A stretch of DNA of 5,924 nt from contig JAEZAY010000228.1 of the NCBI GenBank assembly GCA_023427575.1, positions 1 through 5,924 of the forward strand, given 5' to 3'. How positions within the stretch are numbered: position 1 is the first letter of the stretch; each line of letters starts with the position of its first letter. Positions 1 through 5,924 of the stretch are shown here, piece by piece. This stretch comes from Bacteroidota bacterium (GTDB lineage: Bacteria > Bacteroidota > Bacteroidia > Chitinophagales > Chitinophagaceae). The position numbers were made by a program, and so were the translations under genes. The notes below the pieces were generated by a model. The model searched no databases and was not told where the DNA came from. It saw only the letters and a list, made by a program, of their open reading frames with translations.

Positions 1-243
1 TAGGCTGGTTATTTCCGCTTCATATTCTCCTGAAAGCGAAAGAAGATAGCCGGTAATGCAGGCCAGCAAGGCCGCAATGGTACCGATTATCATAACCAGC
101 AGGACCAGCTTCCGGGAAACCTGGTAAGATGGTCTGGAGGAAAGCCATTGCAGAAAAACGGCGATCAGCAAAAATCCGATGGGAAGATGAACGAGTACGG
201 GATGAAATCTTCCGATAAATTCGGTAATGGCGGTCAGGGTCAT
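1..243 (-). CDS. DUF2231-type integral membrane protein, N-terminal 81 residues (runs off left edge)
   Basis: The frame opens with ATG at 241-243 and stays open to the window edge, so only the N-terminus is present. Two hydrophobic segments are visible, about residues 15-34 and 46-70. The first carries FHPVLVHLPIGF (residues 13-24, with H14 and H19), the hallmark of DUF2231 membrane domains. The second ends in GYLLSLSGEYE, also typical of these proteins. In Bacteroidota this type of protein often continues into a PSCyt1 cytochrome c domain and further C-terminal domains; that part cannot be seen here. The start lies 9 bp after the stop of the TIM-barrel gene, so co-transcription and possible translational coupling are likely. 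By family it is an inner-membrane protein, possibly a redox partner of the cytochrome protein encoded upstream. The family call is fairly firm; the role is inference. Confidence 0.8.
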   Translation of the reverse strand, partial: MTLTAITEFIGRFHPVLVHLPIGFLLIAVFLQWLSSRPSYQVSRKLVLLVMIIGTIAALLACITGYLLSLSGEYEAEITSL

Positions 244-252
244 TTTGAATAG

Positions 253-1173
253 TTAGGGAAGATATCGTTTTCGTAACTGTTGCATCATATAAACGTTGAT
301 GGCCCACTGATCGGCCAATGGTTTTCGGGTATAAGGTTCTACCGGCATATAATCGGGCGGACCAAATTCGGTCAGAATGGTTAGTCTTTCGCCCTTGCGT
401 TTTTTTCTTTCAACTACCTTATCCCACCATTTGAAATGGGTTTCCACAATTTCTTTCCACTCGGGAGCCCGGGGGTCGTTCACCTGCGGACCTTCCGGGT
501 GACCAATCCGGGCATGCAGATGTTCCGCTCTTTCCAAAGCCAGTGAAACGTTTTCGGGCTGATCCTGTAGAAGTGATTCATGTACATTACACCAGTGCGA
601 AATATCGAGCGTAATTTTCAACCCGGGATGATCAGTAAGATAACGGTGAGCCACCGGCGCTGAATACAGGATCCTCGAGCGATGAGTTTCATGGCAAATC
701 AGGATGCCCGTCTGTTTCGACAATTCCGTTGTAAAATCAATGAAAGCCGAGTTTTGATCGTACTGAAAAAAATCCCGGCCTGAATGACAATTGATATAAA
801 GCGGCTTTCTGTAGCTGTTTGTTGCAGCCGCATTTGTCATTTGGGTAAAACTCGAAAGATGTGTGTTGAAATCCGCTTCCTGTCCCCCGCATAAAAAGCC
901 CACTTCCAGTTTATATTTTTCCAATACGGCAAACAGTTCATCCTGGTCTTTTTTACTGGTTGGCCACCAGATTTCGATTCCGTTGTAGCCTTCCTCTTTC
1001 ACCCTGCTGCAGTATTGGTCAAGGCTTCCGTTAAATCCCCAGTTGGTTGCCAGGATCAGCAATTCAAAATTTGTATTCATCGAATCGGGTATGTTGGTAA
1101 ATGGTGATAAAGCGTTTAAGGCCGTTAGTAAAGCAGAGCTGCCGGCCAGTTCAACAAAGGTTCTCCGGTGCAA
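253..1173 (-). CDS. Sugar phosphate isomerase/epimerase-like TIM-barrel protein with twin-arginine N-terminus
   Basis: This 306-residue protein resembles the xylose isomerase-like TIM-barrel (AP endonuclease 2) superfamily, whose members isomerise, epimerise or cleave sugars with a divalent metal. Candidate metal and catalytic residues fall at strand ends in the expected order: E67 (GIEIWWP), H130, E162 (ICHET), D190 and H193 (LDISHW), H218/H220 (LHARIGH) and E269 (TEFGPP). The spacing D190-x2-H193 matches the Asp/His pair of ketose 3-epimerases. The N-terminus MHRRTFVELAGSSALLTAL looks like a Tat signal, implying export and therefore an unphosphorylated extracytoplasmic substrate, despite the family name. 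The start codon for this form is TTG, with in-frame TAA TAA shortly upstream. An ATG at residue 32 (1078-1080) would give a cytoplasmic 275-residue protein. I prefer the TTG start because of the Tat-like sequence. It follows the DUF1501 gene by 50 bp. Substrate unknown. Confidence 0.85.
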   Translation of the reverse strand: MHRRTFVELAGSSALLTALNALSPFTNIPDSMNTNFELLILATNWGFNGSLDQYCSRVKEEGYNGIEIWWPTSKKDQDELFAVLEKYKLEVGFLCGGQEADFNTHLSSFTQMTNAAATNSYRKPLYINCHSGRDFFQYDQNSAFIDFTTELSKQTGILICHETHRSRILYSAPVAHRYLTDHPGLKITLDISHWCNVHESLLQDQPENVSLALERAEHLHARIGHPEGPQVNDPRAPEWKEIVETHFKWWDKVVERKKRKGERLTILTEFGPPDYMPVEPYTRKPLADQWAINVYMMQQLRKRYLP

Positions 1174-1223
1174 AACGAAAATTGTTTATTATGATTGGAT
1201 ATGTTTGATTTGAATAGTGCATG

Positions 1224-2723
1224 CTAACCGATGATTTCCCGGATTACTCTGCCGCTTACGTCTGTGAGCCGGAATGGCCGGCCCTGAAATTCATAGGTAA
1301 ATTCTTCATGATTAAAACCCAACTGGTGGAGAACGGTGGCCTGAATATCGAAGGGTTCCACTTTTCCTGAAACAGCGGCATAGCCAATTTCATCGGTTTC
1401 ACCATAGGTTACTCCTTTTTCAATGCCACCACCCGCCATCCACATGGTAAATGCTTCCACATGGTGATCTCTGCCTTTGTACGGATTGGTTTTGCCATCG
1501 CGGTTTTCCATCATGGGGGTTCTTCCAAACTCGCCGCCCCATACCACCAGCGTTTCATCCAGCAATCCTCTTTGTTTCAGATCCAGGATCAGCGCTGCCA
1601 TTGGCCGGTCTATTTCGCGGCACTTGTTTACAAAACCCACATCTATGGCTCCATCGGCGCTCGTGCCATGACTATCCCAGCCCCAGTCAAACAACTGGAT
1701 AAAGCGAACGCCCTGTTCAACCAGCTTGCGGGCAAGCAATACATTGTTTGCAAAACATTCCTTTCCTTCCTGCACACCGTACATTTCGCGAATATATTCG
1801 GGTTCATTACTGATATTCATTACTTCCGGAACGGAAACCTGCATCCGGTACGCCATTTCATATTGAGAGATCCTCGAGAGGATTTCAGGATCCTGGTATT
1901 CGCCATACTGTAATTTGTTCACCTCATTGATCGCATCGATCGAAGCCTTTCGCAAATCGCGGTTCATCCCTTCGGGATCCTGGATAAACAATACAGGTTC
2001 GCCTTCCGAACGACATTGAACACCCTGATAAACAGAAGGCAGAAACCCACTTCCCCAAACACTTTTGCCGGCATCGGGAAACTGACCTCCCGATGTTAAC
2101 ACCACATATCCGGGCAAATTCTGATTTTCAGTACCCAATCCATAAGTAGCCCACGAACCCATGCTGGGCCGGCCAAGCCGCGCACCACCGGTATGGATCA
2201 GCAATTGAGCCGGAGCATGATTAAACTGATCGGTGGTCACTGCTTTCAGGAAGCTGACTTCATCCACCACTTTTGAAAAATGAGGAAGGTTATCCGAAAC
2301 CCAGGCTCCACTCTCTCCTCTCTTTTCAAAATGCGCCTGCGGTCCCATCATTTTAGGAACGCCGCGAATGAAAGCGAATTTTTTTCCTTCCAGCAGTGAA
2401 GGAGGGCAATCCTGGCCATCGAGTTTCATCAGCTCGGGTTTGTAGTCGAACAATTCAAGCTGGGAAGGAGCGCCGGCCATGTGCAAATAGATCACTGAAC
2501 GGGCCCTGGCGGCGAAATGCGGAATCTTCGGCGCTAAAGGATTGGCCGGATCGAAGGCCAGTGCTGCCGATTTCTTTTTATCCGGACCGCAGCCAATCAG
2601 CGCACCAAGCGCAAGCGCGCCAATGCCCATCGCACTTTCTTTCAGAAAATGACGCCTGGTTTGGTATCGCAAGGCCATTTCGTTTGCCTGCTTTACAAGG
2701 CGCTGGTTTTGATAATCCTTCAA
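1224..2723 (-). CDS. DUF1501 domain-containing protein, alkaline phosphatase/sulfatase-like fold, Tat-exported putative lipoprotein
   Basis: The 499 residues match a full-length DUF1501 protein, a family structurally related to the alkaline phosphatase/sulfatase superfamily but without an established reaction. Conserved family segments appear in order: VIYLHMAGAPSQLELFDYKP (78-97), DQFNHAPAQLLIHTG (165-179), GRPSMGSW (184-191), FDWGWDSHG (345-353), VVWGGEFGRTP (393-403) and GRDHHVEAFTMWMAGGG (417-433). D346, D350, H352, E398, D419, H420 and H421 are candidate metal or catalytic residues, by analogy only. The N-terminus carries twin arginines (TRRHFLKES, R23-R24), a hydrophobic stretch and a lipobox-like LIGC (C45), suggesting Tat export and lipidation. 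The chosen start is TTG (2721-2723); an ATG at residue 16 (2676-2678) would still keep the whole signal. DUF1501 genes are habitually found beside DUF1549/DUF1553 cytochrome genes, as here, and the two products probably act together in the periplasm. Confidence 0.93.
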   Translation of the reverse strand: MKDYQNQRLVKQANEMALRYQTRRHFLKESAMGIGALALGALIGCGPDKKKSAALAFDPANPLAPKIPHFAARARSVIYLHMAGAPSQLELFDYKPELMKLDGQDCPPSLLEGKKFAFIRGVPKMMGPQAHFEKRGESGAWVSDNLPHFSKVVDEVSFLKAVTTDQFNHAPAQLLIHTGGARLGRPSMGSWATYGLGTENQNLPGYVVLTSGGQFPDAGKSVWGSGFLPSVYQGVQCRSEGEPVLFIQDPEGMNRDLRKASIDAINEVNKLQYGEYQDPEILSRISQYEMAYRMQVSVPEVMNISNEPEYIREMYGVQEGKECFANNVLLARKLVEQGVRFIQLFDWGWDSHGTSADGAIDVGFVNKCREIDRPMAALILDLKQRGLLDETLVVWGGEFGRTPMMENRDGKTNPYKGRDHHVEAFTMWMAGGGIEKGVTYGETDEIGYAAVSGKVEPFDIQATVLHQLGFNHEEFTYEFQGRPFRLTDVSGRVIREIIG

Positions 2724-2843
2724 TGTATGACCGCTTTTAAATTAATATATCTGAGTACGATCCAAACGCTTTAATTCCTAACCCAAATTCACTTCTTCTA
2801 CCGATCCAACAAACATTCGTCCAGGTCCATTTAATTAACGCTC
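2724..2843. other. 120-bp AT-rich spacer between the cytochrome gene and the DUF1501 gene
   Basis: This is the longest non-coding stretch in the window, measured from the second stop of the upstream frame; counted from the first stop it is 258 bp (2724-2981). It holds a palindromic TTAATTAA (2831-2838), two copies of CGATCCAA (2758-2765 and 2802-2809) 44 bp apart, and a weak promoter-like match. No GC-rich hairpin followed by a T-run is visible on either strand, so no intrinsic terminator is supported and read-through transcription into DUF1501 is plausible. Confidence 0.5.
2737..2766 (-). promoter_or_regulatory. Possible weak Bacteroidota-type promoter before the DUF1501 gene
   Basis: Read on the minus strand, TTTG (2763-2766) is followed after 18 bases by TAATTTAA (2737-2744). 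This partly resembles the Bacteroidota consensus TTTG, about 19 bases, TAnnTTTG, but the final G is missing and the region is AT-rich, so a chance match is quite possible. If real, transcription would start only a few bases before the TTG start at 2723 and would favour the ATG at 2678 as the translation start. Confidence 0.15.
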
Positions 2844-2981
2844 TTAGTTCTTTGTGATCAGCTCATCCAGATTCAACATCGCATTGGCTACAACCACCAG
2901 GGAAGCCATTTCCGGATCGTCTTTTTCACCGCCTAAAGTTCCAAGCATTGCTGCCGATTTTATACTGTCGTTTTTATAGGT
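2844..2981 (-). pseudogene. Stranded in-frame C-terminal tail of the DUF1553 protein after a premature TAA
   Basis: Immediately after the TAA at 2982-2984 the same frame continues for 45 sense codons and ends with TAA at 2844-2846. Its translation includes TYKNDSIKSAAMLGTLGG and then DPEMASLVVVANAMLNLDE. The second segment matches the usual extreme C-terminus of DUF1553 proteins, where a D-P-E-x-A-x-x-x-V-x-N-x-x-L-N-L-D-E pattern is common. No start codon lies near its beginning (the first ATG is at the twelfth codon), so it is not a separate gene. It is best read as the former C-terminus of the upstream gene, cut off by a single-base change (for example from GAA, AAA or CAA), or by a sequence error. 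With the tail the protein would have 923 residues. Confidence 0.8.
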
Positions 2982-5615
2982 TTACAGCGCCTGCTCATAC
3001 AACTGAAGCAGAACCTGAACAGCGTTTTCACTGATGGCTTTATTTAATGCGATGGAATAGCCTTTTGTTATCTGGCTGCGAATCTCATTGCCGCCTTCTT
3101 TTTTCATCCTCATGGCGAAATGACGGGCCATTTCTACATAGGCTTCATCGTTCAAAGTAACCAAAGCCTGTAATGGAGTGTTGGTTCGAATCCGGCGCGG
3201 CATGCAAAGTTCCCTGGAAGTCGCATCGAAGCTAATCATGGATGGATAGGGAGCGGTTCTTTTCCAATACGTGTATACCGCCCGGCGATACTGATCTTCA
3301 TTTTTGCTTTTTTCCCAGGTGGCTCCATCATAGGGCGATAGCCAGATCCCCTCGGGCTGGAATGGTTTCACTCCCGGACCATACATCTTTTCAGATAAAA
3401 GCCCACTGATAACCAGGGCCTGATCACGAACCTGTTCAGCGCTTAAGCGTACCCGTGAGCTCCGGGCATATAGTTTATTAAAAGGATCTTTCTGGTTATG
3501 TTCCGGACTTAATTTAGAATCCTGGCGGTATGTGGCCGACAGCACCATATAGCGCAACAGTTTCTTTACACTCCACTTGTATTCATACATGAATTTCCAT
3601 GACAGATAGTCTAACAATTCGCGGTGCGTGGGATCTGCACCCTGCGATCCCAGGTCTTCCAGCGTTTCCACCAGTCCGGCGCCAAAAACCTGCTCCCATA
3701 AACGGTTTACCATGGTTCGGGCTGTCAATGGATTCTTAAGATCGGTAAGCCATAAAGCGAGGCCCATCCGGTTTCGCGGCGCATCAGCCGGAAAAGGGTT
3801 CATTACCCCCGGTACACCTGGCTGCATTTCCGGGCCTTTTACCAGCCAGTTTCCTCTTTCAAACAAATGGGTCGAACGTTTCAGTTCGGAATTGTTTTCC
3901 ATCATCACCGGAGTACCCGGAACCTCCGCGATCAGCAATTCATTGTACCAACGCTTTGCATCCGCATAACCAGGCGCCCCGGGCGCGGGAAAGGGTTCAG
4001 CGAAATGAAACCAGTCGAACATCAACCCTTCATCATTGGGCGTTTTTAAGTTTGGATTGGTATACGTAAAATAAAGGTCATGAACACCGTTTAACCTGGG
4101 TAAATCAAAGGTTTGAATTTTCCAGCCTTTTGTTTTTTCCACCCTGATCTGCATCATAGCGGGGGCATCGGGTTTATCGAGATGCAGATTTAAAATTCCG
4201 CCTTCTAAACCGCTCCGATACCGATGTACCATTTGCGTTTTTCCATCGAAGTGAATTTTCTTCAGTCGGGCCCGCCCCTTATTCCGGAAACTCAGCCATT
4301 TTGTATCGTTGATTTCACTATTCACAAAAGAGTCAGCGGTTAAAGAATTGATGGAAGGCTGCCAGGTTTTTACCAGTGTGATCCATTTGTCTGCCTGCAC
4401 TTTGGTCGCGTTTATTTTCAACCACTGTTTCAGATCATCCAGTTTTTTTTCATTGGTGGAATCAAAATGGCGAAGCAGGGGGTAATCTGCCTCCGTATCT
4501 TCATCACGGGTATTGTTGAAAAAAGCCAGGAACTGGTAGTACTCCTCATGCCTGAACGGATCATAGGGATGGCTATGGCACTGCACACAGGCAAAAGAGG
4601 TTCCCATCAGCGCTTCCCAGGTAGTATTAACGCGGTCTACAATGGCTGCTGTACGAAACTCTTCATTATCGGTTCCCCCTTCATCATTGGTCATGGTATT
4701 ACGGTGAAAAGCCGTTGCGATATAATCGTTGTCACTGGCATCCGGCAGCATATCGCCGGCAATCTGCTCCAGCAAAAACCGGTCATATGGTTTGTCTTCA
4801 TTGAAGGCACGGATCAGCCAGTCGCGATATTTCCAGATGTTCCGGTATGGATCTCTTTCATACCCTTTTGTATCGGCATAACGGGCAATATCCAGCCAAA
4901 CGGAGGTCCATCTTTCACCAAAACGCGGCGAAGCCAGCAGCGAATCCACCAGCATTTCATAGGTAAATGAAGAATTTTCCTGAAGATAACTGGAACCAAT
5001 AGCCGAAGAAGCGGGCATTCCGGTCAGATCGATGGCCACCCGGCGCAGGATGGTTGCCTTATCTGCTTCCGGTGAAGGCTCCAGATCAGCCGCTTTGATC
5101 TTTTCAAAAATGAAAGCATCCATTTCATTCGATCCCCAATGTTTGGAACCGCGAGAAAACAGACCGAGCAGGTTTTTTTCAGGCGATGGAATCCCGACCG
5201 GCTTTACCGGCAGGTATGACCAGTGATCGCCCCATTGCACGCCTTCTTTTATCCAGCGGGTAAGCAATTTAATTTCTTCTTTGCTCAATGGAGCATGTTC
5301 ATAAGGCATCCGTTCTTCCGGATCTTCGGAATTGATTCTTTTTACCAGCTCGCTGGCACCCGGATCGCCGGGAACAATCGCGGGCTTACCGGATTCAGTA
5401 GCAGCCAGTGCTTCTTCACGAAACAAAAGACTGAATCCGCCCTGTTTTTTCACACCGCCATGACAACTAATGCATTTTTGATTCAGCAAAGGTTTCACCT
5501 GCGTGTTGTAGTCAACAGGATCATGGCTGCTGCCCAGGAGGGCCAGCAGCAGAACAAGGGCCAGCAACAGGGCGATAACGATCCATTGTTTTTTGATATT
5601 CAGGCTGGCAAACAT
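2982..5615 (-). CDS. PSCyt1/DUF1549/DUF1553 membrane-anchored c-type cytochrome, C-terminus truncated by an in-frame stop
   Basis: The 877-residue product begins at ATG (5613-5615), 19 bp after the upstream stop. Residues 10-28 form a signal anchor. A PSCyt1 cytochrome c domain follows (about 35-130) with haem motif CISCH (48-52) and M103 (ERMPY) as a possible axial ligand. The DUF1549 domain spans about 163-370 (VAIDLTGMP, RFGERW, WLDIARYADT, FHRNTMTNDEGGTDNEEFR) and contains a second CxxCH, CVQCHSHPYDPF (343-354). Residues about 428-540 look like a CBM6-type carbohydrate-binding beta-sandwich, ending in GLMFDWFHFAEP. DUF1553 occupies about 612-877 (NPLTARTMVNRLWEQVFGAG, RLSAEQVRDQALVISGLL, RRIRTNTPLQALVTLND). 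The protein should be exported, haem-loaded and held at the inner membrane, facing the periplasm. Its reaction is unknown; carbohydrate-linked redox chemistry is inferred from the domains. The frame stops at TAA 2982-2984, about 45 residues short of the normal family end. Confidence 0.9.
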   Translation of the reverse strand: MFASLNIKKQWIVIALLLALVLLLALLGSSHDPVDYNTQVKPLLNQKCISCHGGVKKQGGFSLLFREEALAATESGKPAIVPGDPGASELVKRINSEDPEERMPYEHAPLSKEEIKLLTRWIKEGVQWGDHWSYLPVKPVGIPSPEKNLLGLFSRGSKHWGSNEMDAFIFEKIKAADLEPSPEADKATILRRVAIDLTGMPASSAIGSSYLQENSSFTYEMLVDSLLASPRFGERWTSVWLDIARYADTKGYERDPYRNIWKYRDWLIRAFNEDKPYDRFLLEQIAGDMLPDASDNDYIATAFHRNTMTNDEGGTDNEEFRTAAIVDRVNTTWEALMGTSFACVQCHSHPYDPFRHEEYYQFLAFFNNTRDEDTEADYPLLRHFDSTNEKKLDDLKQWLKINATKVQADKWITLVKTWQPSINSLTADSFVNSEINDTKWLSFRNKGRARLKKIHFDGKTQMVHRYRSGLEGGILNLHLDKPDAPAMMQIRVEKTKGWKIQTFDLPRLNGVHDLYFTYTNPNLKTPNDEGLMFDWFHFAEPFPAPGAPGYADAKRWYNELLIAEVPGTPVMMENNSELKRSTHLFERGNWLVKGPEMQPGVPGVMNPFPADAPRNRMGLALWLTDLKNPLTARTMVNRLWEQVFGAGLVETLEDLGSQGADPTHRELLDYLSWKFMYEYKWSVKKLLRYMVLSATYRQDSKLSPEHNQKDPFNKLYARSSRVRLSAEQVRDQALVISGLLSEKMYGPGVKPFQPEGIWLSPYDGATWEKSKNEDQYRRAVYTYWKRTAPYPSMISFDATSRELCMPRRIRTNTPLQALVTLNDEAYVEMARHFAMRMKKEGGNEIRSQITKGYSIALNKAISENAVQVLLQLYEQAL

Positions 5616-5634
5616 TTAACGAAAGATAGGAAAT

Positions 5635-5924
5635 TTAGGGGTTCGGCGTATTGGATTGGGGCTGAATTCTGATCTGAAATTCCTGAATCAGCGGCGGGTT
5701 TTCGGGCGACAAAGTAAAAAAGATCCGGAGATCCGATTTTTCTCCTTTCATTAAAAAATACCCGCGCAGATTGTTTTCTGCGATCAGGGGTCCTACTGAT
5801 TTTATCCGGCCGGCTTTTTCAAACAGTGTCTGCGTATTTTTTTTCAATTCATCCATCAGATTATCTTCAAAAAAATTCTCCGCGAAAATCCCCGATTTTT
5901 CGGCATTCTTCCATTCCGGCAAAA
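5635..5924 (-). CDS. Unidentified protein, C-terminal ~95 residues (5' end outside window)
   Basis: The frame is open to the right edge and ends at TAA (5635-5637). The TTG at 5920-5922 is probably an internal leucine rather than a start, so the gene extends beyond the window. The visible part alternates helix (FAENFFEDNLMDELKKNTQTLFEKAG) and beta strands (RGYFLMKG, DLRIFFTLSP, IQEFQIRIQP). The pattern of a helix pair, a glycine, then strands ending in P-P-x-I-x-x-x-x-I resembles the small accessory domain seen in some CubicO/beta-lactamase-like serine hydrolases; this is a weak resemblance, not an identification. No catalytic residues are in view. It ends 19 bp before the cytochrome gene on the same strand, so it may be the upstream member of the same operon. 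Confidence 0.6.
   Translation of the reverse strand, partial: LPEWKNAEKSGIFAENFFEDNLMDELKKNTQTLFEKAGRIKSVGPLIAENNLRGYFLMKGEKSDLRIFFTLSPENPPLIQEFQIRIQPQSNTPNP

Noticed and set aside
20..307. Open frame of 95 codons on the minus strand
   Set aside because: It overlaps both the end of the TIM-barrel gene and the DUF2231 gene in another frame and has an arginine/serine-rich, domain-less translation. The DUF2231 frame with FHPVLVHLPIGF is the real gene.
1870..1883. Small inverted repeat ATCCTC-GA-GAGGAT, with ATCCTCGAG also at 671-679
   Set aside because: Both copies lie inside conserved coding sequence, the hairpin has a 2-base loop, and the shared 9-mer is easily explained by chance.
1461..1913. 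Plus-strand open frame of 150 codons
   Set aside because: It lies wholly antisense to the well-conserved DUF1501 gene, and its translation shows no recognisable domain.
2724..2843. Possible intrinsic terminator after the cytochrome gene
   Set aside because: No GC-rich stem with a following T-run could be found on either strand; the TTAATTAA palindrome alone is too short and AT-rich.
4467..4970. Plus-strand open frame of 167 codons
   Set aside because: It is antisense to the conserved DUF1549 domain; the translation looks like a reverse-frame shadow.
5223..5672. Plus-strand open frame of 149 codons
   Set aside because: It is antisense to the signal anchor and cytochrome domain of the large gene and crosses its start; no domain is recognised.

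Overview
The window looks like a piece of a Bacteroidota chromosome. Clues are moderate GC, genes without clear Shine-Dalgarno sequences, and a gene set (DUF2231, TIM-barrel sugar isomerase, DUF1501, PSCyt1/DUF1549/DUF1553) known from Planctomycetes, Verrucomicrobia and free-living Bacteroidota such as Chitinophagaceae or Cytophagales. The taxonomic placement is inferred from gene content, not from a marker gene.

Every convincing gene lies on the minus strand, so transcription runs from the right end to the left. In that order they are: (1) the 3' end of an unidentified gene (5635-5924), open to the right edge; (2) a large membrane-anchored protein with cytochrome c, DUF1549, a probable CBM6-like insert and DUF1553 (2982-5615); (3) a 120-bp spacer; (4) a DUF1501 protein with a twin-arginine and lipobox N-terminus (1224-2723); (5) a TIM-barrel sugar isomerase/epimerase-like protein with a twin-arginine N-terminus (253-1173); (6) the 5' end of a DUF2231-type membrane protein (1-243), cut by the left edge. 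Gaps are 19, 120, 50 and 9 bp, consistent with one operon whose main promoter lies outside the window.

All four recognisable proteins appear to be exported or membrane-bound. The set suggests a cell-envelope machine that joins c-type haem redox chemistry to processing of a carbohydrate or sulfated/phosphorylated ligand. The substrate cannot be read from the sequence.

The most notable observation is a TAA at 2982-2984 inside the DUF1553 domain. The same frame stays open for 45 more codons after it and encodes what looks like the normal conserved C-terminus of the family, ending at a second TAA (2844-2846). The large cytochrome gene is therefore either recently truncated by a nonsense mutation, affected by a sequence error, or read through. 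No RNA genes, CRISPR arrays, insertion sequences or convincing terminators were seen.
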